Of a stretch of 64,000 nt of DNA, positions 44,342 through 53,628 are shown piece by piece. Under the pieces are notes generated by a model, which did no database searches, had not been told where the DNA came from, and saw only the letters and a list, made by a program, of their open reading frames with translations. This stretch comes from Elusimicrobiota bacterium. Lineage in GTDB: Bacteria > Elusimicrobiota > Elusimicrobia > Elusimicrobiales > UBA9959. The stretch covers positions 124,001 to 188,000 of the forward strand of contig DMES01000077.1 of NCBI GenBank assembly GCA_003450815.1. Reading direction: 5' to 3'. The stretch's first letter is position 1; every line of letters starts with the position of its first letter. Position numbers and translations under genes: made by a program.

Positions 44342-45127
44342 ATGAAAAAAGGGATATTTATCACCGTTAGAACCGATTCAAGCAGGCTTCCAAACAAAGC
44401 GCTTGCTCCGATACTGGGCAGGCCGGAGATAGAGATGATCATGCTTAGGGCCAGGCAGGTAAAGGAGGCGGAAGTTGTGGTATGCACCACGGAGCGGCCA
44501 GTGGATAATGGAATAGCGGCGCTGGCCGAAAAAAACGGGATAAAATATTTCAGGGGGAGCCTTGAAGACAAGCTTTTAAGGTGGAAAGGCGCCGCCGAAA
44601 AGTTTAACCTGGACTACTTTGTGACTTTTGACGGCGACGATCTGTTCTGCGACCCCGAGCTTATCCGGCTTGGAATAGAACAGATGGAAAAATACGGCTG
44701 TGATTTCATAAAGGCGCCCAAAGGGCTTATTTGCGGCTCGTTTACCTACGCTATAAAAACCTCCGCGCTAAAAAAAGTGTGCGAAATAAAGGATACAGGC
44801 GATACCGAGATGATGTGGGTCTATTTCGAGGACACGGGCCTTTTCAAGGTCCGTGAGCTTGAAGTGGAAGACAGGGTATTTTATAGCGACGAGATAAGGA
44901 TGACGCTTGATTATCCGGAGGACCTGGAGTTCTTCACCCGAATATTCGAGCACTTTAATTGCGTCAACAACGATACGCCGCTCAGGGAAATTGTGATATG
45001 GCTGAACAAGCATCCGGAAATAATTAAAATAAACTCGTTCAGGCAGCAGGATTTTCTTGCAAATCAGAAGCGCAAAACTAAGCTGGTCCTAAAAAACAGC
45101 GCAAAGCGTGTGTTTAAGCGGTTTTAA
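44342..45127 (+). CDS. SpsF/NeuA-like cytidylyltransferase
   Basis: A 261-residue nucleotidyltransferase with ITVRTDSSRLPNKALAPILG (the CMP-sugar synthetase start), FRGSLEDKLLRWKGAAE, FVTFDGDDLFCDPELI and MTLDYPEDLEFF. SpsF of Bacillus and NeuA-like proteins activate nonulosonic acids with CTP. The two genes for NeuB and this protein are one base apart. The final basic tail (KRKTKLVLKNSAKRVFKRF) is unusual and may attach it to the membrane. Confidence 0.85.
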   Translation: MKKGIFITVRTDSSRLPNKALAPILGRPEIEMIMLRARQVKEAEVVVCTTERPVDNGIAALAEKNGIKYFRGSLEDKLLRWKGAAEKFNLDYFVTFDGDDLFCDPELIRLGIEQMEKYGCDFIKAPKGLICGSFTYAIKTSALKKVCEIKDTGDTEMMWVYFEDTGLFKVRELEVEDRVFYSDEIRMTLDYPEDLEFFTRIFEHFNCVNNDTPLREIVIWLNKHPEIIKINSFRQQDFLANQKRKTKLVLKNSAKRVFKRF

Positions 45128-45145
45128 ATCGCTGGAGGTTGACCA

Positions 45146-46534
45146 ATGAAAATACTTTTGGTTGTTTACGATAATGACATGTTCATTCATGTCTTTCCCA
45201 CCGGCCTGGCTTATGTCGCTGCCGTACTTTTAAAAAAAGGTTATGAAGTGGAAATTTACAATCAGGATGTTCATCACTATCCGGAAGAGCATCTTACGGC
45301 TTACCTGAATAAAAACCATTTTGATGTAGTGGGATTGGGAGTAATAGCCGGATATTATCAGTATGGCAAGCTGTTGAAAATATCCCAAGCAATAAACGCA
45401 TCAAAACAAAGGCCTTTTTTCGTGCTGGGAGGGCATGGTCCGTCGCCTGAACCGGAATATTTTTTAAGGAAAACCGGCGCCGATGCAGTGGTGATAGGAG
45501 AGGGGGAAAGCACCATCGTTGAACTTATTGATTCGCTTGCGGCGGCTAAGAACATAAATGGCATAGCGGGACTGGCAGTTAGGGAAGGGAACAATATTAC
45601 GGTGAATAAGCGGAGACCGCTGATTAAGGACATTGACAGTATCCCATTCCCAGCTTATCATCTTTTTCCCATGGAGTATTACAGGTTGCTCCGCGACCCG
45701 AATGCCTCAAAAAGGGATTTTGTGATACCAATGCTTTCAGGCCGAGGTTGTCCATTTTGTTGCACATTCTGTTATCGCATGGATGAGGGGCTAAGAACAC
45801 GTGCGCCTGAGGCTATTGTGGAAGAGATAAAGTTGTTGAAGCGGGACTACGGGATTACCTATATTTCGTTTTACGACGAGCTGCTCATGTCCTCCCAGAG
45901 CAGGATGGAAAAAATATGCCGCGAGATGTTGAAAAACAAGCTGGATGTGAAATGGTATTGCAATGGGCGGCTTAATTACGCCAAGCCTGCTTTGTTGGGC
46001 CTGATGAAAAAGGCTGGCTGTGTTTTCATAAATTACGGAATAGAGGCGCTTGACGACCAAGTGTTGAAAAACATTAACAAATGTCTTACCGTTTCACAGA
46101 TTGAAAGTGGAATAAAAGCGACGCTGGAAGCCGGAATAAGTCCGGGATTTAATATCATGTTCGGCAATATAGGCGACAATATGAGAACACTCAACCGCGC
46201 GGTTGACTTTCTGATAAAGCACGACGACGGTGCTCAGCTCAGAACAATAAGGCCCGTGACGCCATATCCCGGTTCCCCGCTTTATTATCACGCCATTAAA
46301 ACCGGTTTACTGAGGGATTGCGGTGACTTTTATGAGAGAAAACATGTCAATTCCGATCTGGTTTCCGTAAATTTCACCAAAATGTCTGATAAAAAAATAC
46401 ACCGAGCCCTTTTTGATGCCAACAGAAAACTTATAAAAAACTATTTTGCGCAAAAAAACAGGCTTGGAGTTGAAGAGGCAAAAGATTTATATTTGAATCG
46501 GAACGCGGAATTTAGGGGTTTCAGGCAAACTTGA
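45146..46534 (+). CDS. B12-binding radical SAM protein (1 of 2)
   Basis: A 462-residue protein with an N-terminal B12-binding domain (YNQDVHHYPEEHL, GLGVIAGYYQYGK, FVLGGHGPSPEPE) and a radical SAM domain with CPFCCTFCYR (CxxxCxxC). Further family parts include FYDELLMSSQ, INYGIEALDDQVLKNINK and FNIMFGN. Cobalamin-dependent radical SAM enzymes mostly methylate unreactive carbons or cyclise substrates. In this glycan locus a sugar or lipid carrier modification is plausible. The histidine of a base-on DxHxxG motif is not seen, as is common in this class. Confidence 0.88.
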   Translation: MKILLVVYDNDMFIHVFPTGLAYVAAVLLKKGYEVEIYNQDVHHYPEEHLTAYLNKNHFDVVGLGVIAGYYQYGKLLKISQAINASKQRPFFVLGGHGPSPEPEYFLRKTGADAVVIGEGESTIVELIDSLAAAKNINGIAGLAVREGNNITVNKRRPLIKDIDSIPFPAYHLFPMEYYRLLRDPNASKRDFVIPMLSGRGCPFCCTFCYRMDEGLRTRAPEAIVEEIKLLKRDYGITYISFYDELLMSSQSRMEKICREMLKNKLDVKWYCNGRLNYAKPALLGLMKKAGCVFINYGIEALDDQVLKNINKCLTVSQIESGIKATLEAGISPGFNIMFGNIGDNMRTLNRAVDFLIKHDDGAQLRTIRPVTPYPGSPLYYHAIKTGLLRDCGDFYERKHVNSDLVSVNFTKMSDKKIHRALFDANRKLIKNYFAQKNRLGVEEAKDLYLNRNAEFRGFRQT

Positions 46535-46549
46535 TTCTTCTGGTTCGCA

Positions 46550-47818
46550 ATGCAAAAAACGATTTCCCGAATAATCTTCATTATAAATTTCCCAATTCAT
46601 GAGCAGGAATACAATTTTTTGGGTATAGACCTGCTTTTAAAGAACAATTTTACGGTAGAAATCTGGAATTTGTCCCCGATAATAAATCCTGAAATCTTCA
46701 GCTACCAGGGCGATGTCACCTGGCCTCGTCCGGACAAATATGCCTATCGGCTGATACGCACAAAAAAAGATTATGAGCATGAAATTTTACGACTGGGCGC
46801 CAGTGATTTCATATTCATGAATGTGGGATGCACCAGAAGAACGTTTTTTGTGTACAGAGCGATTGCCCGGAAAAAACTTATGTATGGCATAAACATGAAC
46901 CTTTTAGAATGTTATTTCGAATCCGGGGGGGGGCATAACCGTGTGGTTACAGCAGTCAGAAAGGCCGCTTTCCTGGACCGGCTAAAGAAGGCCACAGTTA
47001 AAAAAATTGCGGCAAGATTTACCGCAATAGGGAAGAGGCGTTTTATGCAATGCCTGGATTCCGGTTTCCGGCTAATGCGGCCGTATTTTGTAAGTCCGGC
47101 AAGTTATATTCTCCGGGGAGGAAACAAGTCCGAAGAATTCCTAAAAATATATGATACACCTGTGTCATCATGTACAAAAACAGTTCTGGCGCATAACATG
47201 GATTATGATTTTTATCTTTTGCGGAAAGATATGCCGGGCAGTGTTAATAAAAAAAACACCGTGGTGTTTCTGGACGGGGATTTCTGTTTTCATCCCAATT
47301 ATATCCGCAGTAACTGCAAAATTTCCGTTACCCCGGAAGTCTATTTCCCGGAATTGTGCAAATTCTTCAGGGAAATCGAAAACAAATGGAATGTAGAAGT
47401 GATAATAGCCGCGCATCCGCGCGCCAGCGGGGAATATGGACGGAAAGATTATTTTGAAGGCAGGAGCGTAATCTCCTGCAGGACTCCTGAACTGGTGGCT
47501 GATTCGCAATTCGTGATTTTGCATTGGAGCATGTCCATTAACTATGCCGTATTGTTCAAAAAACCGGCGGTTTTTATGACTACAGATCAGCTTAAAAAAG
47601 GGTCCGAGGCAGGGTTTATTGAAAATGAGGCGGCTTATTTCGGAAAAACCCCGGTTAATATCAGCCGTCCGGAAGAAGTCGCTGATTTTCTTGCAAACGG
47701 CAAACTGGAATACGATGAAAAAATATACCAGGAGTACAAAGACAATTACATTAAAAGCCCCGGCACCCCTGAAAAACTGCGCTGGGAATTGACGATTGAT
47801 TATCTGAAAACCCTGTAA
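46550..47818 (+). CDS. Putative surface-carbohydrate biosynthesis protein, unknown
   Basis: A 422-residue protein with a Rossmann-like start (RIIFIINFPIHEQEYNFLGIDLLLKNNFTVEIW), a basic middle region (FLDRLKKATVKKIAARFTAIGKRRF), and a second alpha/beta half with VVFLDGDFCFHPN and VEVIIAAHPRASGEYG. It closes with ADSQFVILHWSMSINYAVLFKKPAVFMTT. The second half has the shape of a GT-B or CDP-glycerol-type transferase; the AHPR block and the HWSMSINYAV stretch are what remain of donor-binding features. No signature is complete, so a transferase role is a guess. Confidence 0.5.
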   Translation: MQKTISRIIFIINFPIHEQEYNFLGIDLLLKNNFTVEIWNLSPIINPEIFSYQGDVTWPRPDKYAYRLIRTKKDYEHEILRLGASDFIFMNVGCTRRTFFVYRAIARKKLMYGINMNLLECYFESGGGHNRVVTAVRKAAFLDRLKKATVKKIAARFTAIGKRRFMQCLDSGFRLMRPYFVSPASYILRGGNKSEEFLKIYDTPVSSCTKTVLAHNMDYDFYLLRKDMPGSVNKKNTVVFLDGDFCFHPNYIRSNCKISVTPEVYFPELCKFFREIENKWNVEVIIAAHPRASGEYGRKDYFEGRSVISCRTPELVADSQFVILHWSMSINYAVLFKKPAVFMTTDQLKKGSEAGFIENEAAYFGKTPVNISRPEEVADFLANGKLEYDEKIYQEYKDNYIKSPGTPEKLRWELTIDYLKTL

Positions 47819-47869
47819 AAAGATCGCGACCGGTAAGAATTAGTCAAGTTTTGTCCAAGGAGAATTATA

Positions 47870-49009
47870 ATGCCCGCAAAATCGGATTCAATGGCAAAGC
47901 CGGGGTTAACCATTCCAATATTCAACACATATATCAGCCCCGCCGCAGCGGACGAGGTCGCCAAAGTCCTGCAATCCACCTTCCTGAGCGAAGGCAGTAT
48001 CGTTAAGGCTTTCGAAAGCCGATTGGCGGCCGAATTGGGTTTGTTGAATCCGGTAGCCGTGAACAGCGGCACGAGCGCGCTTCATTTGGCGCTGGTGCTG
48101 GTTGGAATCGCGCCCGGGGACGAGGTCATATGTCCGGCGCAGACTTTTATAGCAACAGCTTTGACTATAATGCAGGAGCGGGCGGTGCCGGTTTTCGCCG
48201 ACATTAATTACGGCACCGGCAATATTGATCCCCGGTCAATAGCAGAAAAAATAACCCCGAAAACCAGGGCTATTATGGCTGTTCACTGGGGCGGGTATCC
48301 CTGCGACATGGATGAAATCTGCGCGATAGCGAAAAAACATGGTCTTGCAGTAATAGAGGATGCCGCCCACGCTCCGGGCGCAAGCTACAAAGGGCGGGCG
48401 ATAGGCGCCATCTCCGACTTTACCTGTTTTTCATTCCAGGCGATTAAACATATAACAACCGGCGATGGGGGGGCAGTATGCTGCAGGGATGAAAATAACG
48501 CCCGCAGCGCTTTTGCGAAGAGATGGTTTGGAATAGACCGGTTCAACTCGCGGCCCTCTGTTTTAGGGGAGCGGCAATACAATGTCTCCGCGGTGGGATA
48601 TAAATACCACCTTAACGATTACGCGGCCGCGCTGGGGCTTGCCAATCTTTCCGGTTTTAAGGAGCGCATGGCCAGGCGCCGGGCTATAGCTGCGCGTTAC
48701 CGAAAACAGCTTGGCGGTGTGCCCGGAATCCGCCTTTTCAGCGAAACTCCGGACAGGGAAAGCGCCTACTGGCTGTTTGGCCTGCACGTGGAGCGCAGGC
48801 TTGATTTTGTCAGGGCGCTTCTGGAGCGCGGCGTGACCGCGTCCGTGATTCACCAGAGAATTGACAGGAATTCCGTGTTCGGCGGGCTGCGCGGCGACCT
48901 GTCTGATCAGGCCAGATTTGATGAAACGCAGATAAACATTCCCATACATGACGCGCTGACCGAAGAACAGGCGGAACACATCATAAAATCAGTATCTGCC
49001 GGATGGTGA
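47870..49009 (+). CDS. DegT/DnrJ/EryC1 sugar aminotransferase (2 of 4)
   Basis: A 379-residue PLP enzyme: VNSGTSALHLALVLVGIAPGDEV, AVIEDAAHAPGASYKG, and lysine in FSFQAIKHITTGDGGAVCC. All aminotransferase residues are present; PglE/PseC/perosamine synthase-like. It sits between the unknown 46550 gene and the MBOAT pair. AAGGAG ribosome site. It may supply a 4-amino group for acylation by a neighbour, which cannot be told from sequence alone. Confidence 0.9.
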   Translation: MPAKSDSMAKPGLTIPIFNTYISPAAADEVAKVLQSTFLSEGSIVKAFESRLAAELGLLNPVAVNSGTSALHLALVLVGIAPGDEVICPAQTFIATALTIMQERAVPVFADINYGTGNIDPRSIAEKITPKTRAIMAVHWGGYPCDMDEICAIAKKHGLAVIEDAAHAPGASYKGRAIGAISDFTCFSFQAIKHITTGDGGAVCCRDENNARSAFAKRWFGIDRFNSRPSVLGERQYNVSAVGYKYHLNDYAAALGLANLSGFKERMARRRAIAARYRKQLGGVPGIRLFSETPDRESAYWLFGLHVERRLDFVRALLERGVTASVIHQRIDRNSVFGGLRGDLSDQARFDETQINIPIHDALTEEQAEHIIKSVSAGW

Positions 49010-49088
49010 CAACACGCGCAGCGGCTTCCGGCAGTGATTTGTCCGTGTCGTAATTCCAGCAGGAATAAAAAACAAAAAAGCAAAACAC

Positions 49089-50594
49089 ATGCTCTTCAAC
49101 TCCACCCAGTTCTTGTTTTTTTTCCCCATTGTAACGGTTCTTTATTTCCTCTTGCCGCACCGGTTCCGCTGGCAGCTCCTCTTGCTGGCAAGCTGCGCTT
49201 TTTACATGGCATTTATTCCGGCTTATATTTTAATTCTGTTGGTGACGATCGTTATCGATTACTTCGCCGCGATATTGATGGAAACGCCGGGAATTTCGCC
49301 AAAAAAGAAACGAACATTCCTTGTTGTCAGCATCTGGTCCACATGCCTGGTGCTGTTCGTGTTTAAGTATTTCGATTTCTTTGTGATAAATTACGATGCT
49401 GTCGCTTCTTTCTTCGGATGGAATCTTCACATATCAACCCTGAAAATCATCCTTCCCATCGGACTGTCGTTCCATACATTCCAGAGCCTGAGTTATGTTG
49501 TGGAGGTTTACCGCGGAAAACAAAAAGCCGAACGACATTTCGGTATTTATTCGCTTTATGTAATGTTCTACCCCCAGCTTGTCGCCGGTCCGATCGAACG
49601 CCCGCAAAATCTCCTGCACCAGTTCTACGAGGAGCATCTGTTCGATTATCAGCGGGTTACTGACGGCCTGAAGTTGATGCTCTGGGGGATGTTCAAGAAA
49701 ATCGTTATCGCTGACCGGCTTGCTGTTGTAGTCAGCATGGTTTATGGCAATCCGCAGGGCTATACCGGCTGGCCGCTGATTCTGGCGACAGTCTTTTTTA
49801 CCTTTCAGATCTACTGTGATTTCTCCGGCTACTCCGATGTCGCCATCGGGGCGGCACAAGTCATGGGCTTCCGGCTAATGGACAATTTCAACCGGCCATA
49901 CTTTGCGAAATCGATCGCGCAATTCTGGAGCCGCTGGCACATCTCTCTTACAACGTGGTTCAGAGACTATGTGTTTTTACCGCTATCGTACGCCGTTTCC
50001 AGAAAGATCAAATCCGACAGGGTGTGTTTGATAAAAACGGAGTTTTTAATATACATGATCGGTATCTCTGCAACATGGCTGTTAACCGGACTTTGGCACG
50101 GCGCCAATTGGACTTATGTCGTATGGGGGGGAATCAACGGGATTTATTTGATCTTTTCGCTTGGGACCCAGAGAATCAGGCAGTCCCTTTGCAAGGCCAT
50201 CCATCTCAAGCGATACCCGACTTTTCATAAGTACCTGCGCATAGGATTGACTTTCTCATTAGTTAACATCGCCTGGATTTTTTTCAGGGCATCCAGTATT
50301 CCGGATGCATGGTACATTCTGACACACTTGTTTCAAGGATTACATTCCGGCTTTAAACCAGTTGGCCTTGGCCAGCTCCTTCAACTGGGATTAACCCGGC
50401 AAGGATTATGTATCGCAATGCTTTCCATCGGGTTTATGGAACTGATTCATTTTATCCAGAGACATCGTAGCATCCGGCACATGTTGACAGAAAAACCTAT
50501 TTGGTTCAGGTGGGCGGTCTACTACGCACTGGTGTTTGGGATTGTGTTGTTTGGGATATTTAGCGAACGTCAGTTTATTTACTTCCAGTTTTAA
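49089..50594 (+). CDS. MBOAT-family O-acyltransferase (AlgI/PatA-like)
   Basis: A 501-residue protein with about ten membrane helices. Seen: MLFNSTQFLFFFPIV, SYVVEVYRGKQKAERHFGIY, YCDFSGYSDVAIGAAQVMGF, FWSRWHISLTTWFRDYVFLPL and LTGLWHGANWTYVVWGG with the catalytic His of this family. It passes acyl groups (often acetyl) across the membrane to a partner that acylates the polymer. The SGNH protein encoded next is the natural partner. Confidence 0.95.
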   Translation: MLFNSTQFLFFFPIVTVLYFLLPHRFRWQLLLLASCAFYMAFIPAYILILLVTIVIDYFAAILMETPGISPKKKRTFLVVSIWSTCLVLFVFKYFDFFVINYDAVASFFGWNLHISTLKIILPIGLSFHTFQSLSYVVEVYRGKQKAERHFGIYSLYVMFYPQLVAGPIERPQNLLHQFYEEHLFDYQRVTDGLKLMLWGMFKKIVIADRLAVVVSMVYGNPQGYTGWPLILATVFFTFQIYCDFSGYSDVAIGAAQVMGFRLMDNFNRPYFAKSIAQFWSRWHISLTTWFRDYVFLPLSYAVSRKIKSDRVCLIKTEFLIYMIGISATWLLTGLWHGANWTYVVWGGINGIYLIFSLGTQRIRQSLCKAIHLKRYPTFHKYLRIGLTFSLVNIAWIFFRASSIPDAWYILTHLFQGLHSGFKPVGLGQLLQLGLTRQGLCIAMLSIGFMELIHFIQRHRSIRHMLTEKPIWFRWAVYYALVFGIVLFGIFSERQFIYFQF

Positions 50595-50605
50595 ATGGGT
50601 GAACA

Positions 50606-51586
50606 ATGAGACGTTTTATTATAAAACTTTTAATTTTCCTGGCCCCGATCTTTGTTGTATTGGCCTGCGCGGAAATCCGGCTTGGTAAAGTGAAAAACAG
50701 TTACAACACCAAGCTGGCTTTACTGAAAAATATTCCGGGATGCGAGGCGCTGTTCCTGGGGTCCTCGCATGCATTGCGCGCATTTAACCCGGAATTTTTT
50801 AGCCATCAAAGCTTCAACATGGGAAACACAAGCCAATCTCTGTACCATGATTCCCGGATATTAATGCGCTTCGCTCCAATTCTGCCGAAACTGAAAGTTG
50901 TCGTCTTTCCCATTTCTTACTTCTCGTTGGAATATAACCTTGAGACGGCACTTGAATCATGGCGCACATTCTTCTATCGGCAATATTATGGAATTCCCGC
51001 CAATAACTGGGCGATGCGGTGCGATATTAGAAATTACAGCAAGGTGGCATTGTATGGTCAAAATGCGATTAGCAACCAAATATTTTATTTTATAGATGCT
51101 CTCTTGCCGATATCTGCCAAGGGTTTGCTTCGTGCAGACAGCACTAGAGATTTACCGCTTCCCAATCTTTCCGCCAACGGTTGGATGCCATGTGAAGGCG
51201 CATGGTTGCCTATTGACAAAACAGGGAAGTATTTTGTTGAGCAGCATCATAATGTAATGAGAGAAAAATTTCGTCAAAGTAATATTCGCTATTTAAGAAA
51301 AAGTATTGAGTTCTCTCTCCAACGAGGAATAACCCCAATGCTTGTAACGCTTCCTGTTTCTTACACATATTCAAACCATATTGACAAAAGCAAGTATCTT
51401 TGGATGCAGGAACGCATTCGGGGTCTTTGCACAGAATACCATATACGATACCTGAATTATTTTACCGACCGCCGGTTCGGACCTGAGGATTTTAGCGATC
51501 CCGACCACCTGAATTCAAAAGGGTCAGAGAAGCTTAGCAGGATCCTTAATAAGGAAATATCCCCGGTAATAACGGACGGCAAATAA
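50606..51586 (+). CDS. SGNH-type acetyltransferase partner of MBOAT
   Basis: A 326-residue protein with an N-terminal membrane anchor (RRFIIKLLIFLAPIFVVLACA), the block I serine in LFLGSSHALRAF (GSSH), and the catalytic Asp-His in DPDHLNSKGSEKLS near the end. It resembles the AlgX/DltD/PatB class: extracytoplasmic SGNH-fold enzymes that receive an acyl group from the MBOAT partner and attach it to a glycan. Twelve bases separate it from the MBOAT gene. Confidence 0.8.
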   Translation: MRRFIIKLLIFLAPIFVVLACAEIRLGKVKNSYNTKLALLKNIPGCEALFLGSSHALRAFNPEFFSHQSFNMGNTSQSLYHDSRILMRFAPILPKLKVVVFPISYFSLEYNLETALESWRTFFYRQYYGIPANNWAMRCDIRNYSKVALYGQNAISNQIFYFIDALLPISAKGLLRADSTRDLPLPNLSANGWMPCEGAWLPIDKTGKYFVEQHHNVMREKFRQSNIRYLRKSIEFSLQRGITPMLVTLPVSYTYSNHIDKSKYLWMQERIRGLCTEYHIRYLNYFTDRRFGPEDFSDPDHLNSKGSEKLSRILNKEISPVITDGK

Positions 51587-51720
51587 TTTGTGCCGCACAT
51601 AAGATTCCAATAGGCTTTCCCTCCGCCTTCAGTCTATCCGCAAGAAAGATCCCATTTCTGCTTCCGCAGCGGTTTAAGCCTGCGCCATCTGTCAGATACG
51701 GTGCCCCATTTTAAAATTAG

Positions 51721-51726
51721 TATAAT
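51721..51726 (+). promoter_or_regulatory. Candidate -10 box before the epimerase gene
   Basis: TTAGTATAATATATG in a 214-bp gap, about 75 bp before the 51801 gene. The same TTAGTATAAT string lies before the 12356 gene. It would start a second transcript in the glycan locus. No good -35 was found. Confidence 0.4.
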
Positions 51727-51800
51727 ATATGTTATAAATAGCGCTGTGTTTGGGTTGAAAGGGGACTAAAGTCTTATATTTTTGTCCTTTTTTCAGAATT

Positions 51801-52736
51801 ATGGATAAAATAATTATTCTTGGCGGCAGCGGTTTCGTGGGCAAAAATGTTTGCGAAGCTCTTAAAGATAGCGGTTTGGACTACCAGGTCGTTTCACGGG
51901 CAACCGGCATTGATCTCAGGGACAGCGCTCCCTTGCAAGCCCTGCTTGCCGAGATAAAGCCTGACTATATAGTTAACTGCGCGGCCCACGTGGGCAGCCT
52001 TAACTATGTTACCGAGAAAGCGGCAGATATAATTTCCGACAATACCCGCATGATCCTGGCTATGTATGACGCGCTGTCAAAAAGTGCTGTCCGGGCGGTT
52101 GTGATCAATCCTATCGCCAACTGCGCCTATCCCGGCAAAGCCGATTCGTATGTTGAGGATCAGTGGCAGGATGGGGCGGCACATCGTTCAGTTCTGCCTT
52201 ACGGGGCCGCTAAGCGGTTGTTATGGGCAATGGGCGAATGTTATGCCATGCAGCATGGCATACAATCCATTAATTTGCTGGTGCCGAATATGTACGGCCC
52301 TTACGATTCCACCGATCCCAATAAAGCCCATGCTTTGAACGCCCTGGTTTCCAAGTTTGTTAAGGCGCGCCGGATGGATCAAAAAACCATTGAGATCTGG
52401 GGAACCGGTATTGCCATCCGCGAGTGGCTCTATGCCAAGGATTTTGGCAGGATCGTGGCGCATATCCTTACCCACCCCAGGATGGTCGGTTTAACCGAGC
52501 CGGTCAATATCGCGCAGAACTTCGGCTTAAGCGTACGGGAGCTGGTGGACATTATTAATTCCAATTTTGCCTCCTCCTTTGATATTAAGTATGACCCGTC
52601 AAAACCTGACGGCGCCCTTAAAAAAGTCATGGATGACAGAAAGTTCCTGAAAGTCTTCCCCGGTTTTGTTTTCACGCCCCAAAGCGAAGGGATACGGAAC
52701 ACAATCAGCTACTATGAGTCGGTGTACCCTTACTAA
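51801..52736 (+). CDS. NAD-dependent sugar epimerase/reductase (extended SDR; Fcl-like, 1 of 2)
   Basis: A 311-residue extended SDR: GGSGFVGKNVCEAL (NAD(P)-binding), VNCAAHVGSLNYV, and the catalytic tyrosine and lysine in LPYGAAKRLLWAMGE. It also has MYGPYDSTDPNKAHALNALV and IWGTGIAIREWLYAKDFGRI, as in GDP-fucose synthetase relatives. It probably reduces or epimerises a nucleotide-linked 4-keto sugar. A second, closer Fcl homologue is at 56389, so the two probably act on different sugars. The 214-bp gap before it suggests a new transcription unit. Confidence 0.85.
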   Translation: MDKIIILGGSGFVGKNVCEALKDSGLDYQVVSRATGIDLRDSAPLQALLAEIKPDYIVNCAAHVGSLNYVTEKAADIISDNTRMILAMYDALSKSAVRAVVINPIANCAYPGKADSYVEDQWQDGAAHRSVLPYGAAKRLLWAMGECYAMQHGIQSINLLVPNMYGPYDSTDPNKAHALNALVSKFVKARRMDQKTIEIWGTGIAIREWLYAKDFGRIVAHILTHPRMVGLTEPVNIAQNFGLSVRELVDIINSNFASSFDIKYDPSKPDGALKKVMDDRKFLKVFPGFVFTPQSEGIRNTISYYESVYPY

Positions 52737-52740
52737 AAAC

Positions 52741-53628
52741 ATGAGCGATGTGCTTTACCGGGCAGTTTCGCGTGCCGATATTCCACGGCTTGTTGAGCTT
52801 TTTAACGCGCAGTACGCGCGCAAGAAGGATGAGGCCTACTTTGTCTGGCAGTATTTTGAAAGCGCCTGGCCTACTGTTATGATGGGCGCCGAGGTCAACG
52901 GCCGCTTGGAGGGGGTTTTCGGGCTGCAAAGACGCTTATTGACAGACGGCACGGCAATCGGCCAGGCTATTGATCTTTTGATAGCTCCGCAGTTCAGGGG
53001 CAAGGGTGTGTTCGCAGAGCTTGGAAGGCTTGCCGTCTCCTGTTTCGCTGATCTGAAGGCCTTATGTGTATTTCCAAATCTCAATGGCCGGAATGCCTGT
53101 GAGAAAAACCTGGGGTGGAAGGTCCTTGGAAAAATTGACTCGCTTGAGCTTTCCTCTTTAGCGACGGATGCGTGTCCTGTGGATACTCATTCTATTGTGG
53201 ATGAGAACTTAAAACAATTCGAATACGGCGGCAGCACCCTTGCCTGGAGATTCTGTGATAAGGCCAGCTACCGGTACGAATACATCCGCACCGGGAAAGA
53301 GGATTTCGCAATAACAAAAATATTTGTGGACCCTGTCAGCGGAAAACGATATGGCGATATAGTTAATTTTTCATGCGACATGCGAGATCCGGACGCGATT
53401 AGCGCGGTGTTTTTAGAAGCTGTTAAATATCTTTTCCGATTAAAAGTGGAAAGCGTAACCACCTGGGCATTACCGCACACTAATTTGTTCCATGTGCTGA
53501 AGGGCCTTGGCTTCACATCAAAGGCGCAGGAGCGCTATTTTTGCGTTAAAGTGCTGGACAGCCGCCAGGAGTTCCTTTATGGCTTTGAAAACTGGCACCT
53601 GGTGCAATCCGACGCGGAGATTTATTAG
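52741..53628 (+). CDS. GNAT-family N-acyltransferase
   Basis: A 295-residue protein with a GNAT domain in its first half (YRAVSRADIPRLVELFNAQY, and the acyl-CoA strand-loop IDLLIAPQFRGKGVFAELGRL with the R-x-x-G-x-G/A signature QFRGKGV). The second half is a further mixed domain with FEYGGSTLAWRFCDK. It might acylate an amino sugar made by one of the DegT enzymes. The start at 52741 is preferred over a longer form from 52666, which would overlap the previous gene. Confidence 0.8.
   Translation: MSDVLYRAVSRADIPRLVELFNAQYARKKDEAYFVWQYFESAWPTVMMGAEVNGRLEGVFGLQRRLLTDGTAIGQAIDLLIAPQFRGKGVFAELGRLAVSCFADLKALCVFPNLNGRNACEKNLGWKVLGKIDSLELSSLATDACPVDTHSIVDENLKQFEYGGSTLAWRFCDKASYRYEYIRTGKEDFAITKIFVDPVSGKRYGDIVNFSCDMRDPDAISAVFLEAVKYLFRLKVESVTTWALPHTNLFHVLKGLGFTSKAQERYFCVKVLDSRQEFLYGFENWHLVQSDAEIY

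Noticed and set aside
51761..51797. Terminator or attenuator hairpin (GGAC with GTCC and a T-run) before the epimerase gene
   Set aside because: The stem is only four sure pairs with a long loop, so it was not listed as a feature.
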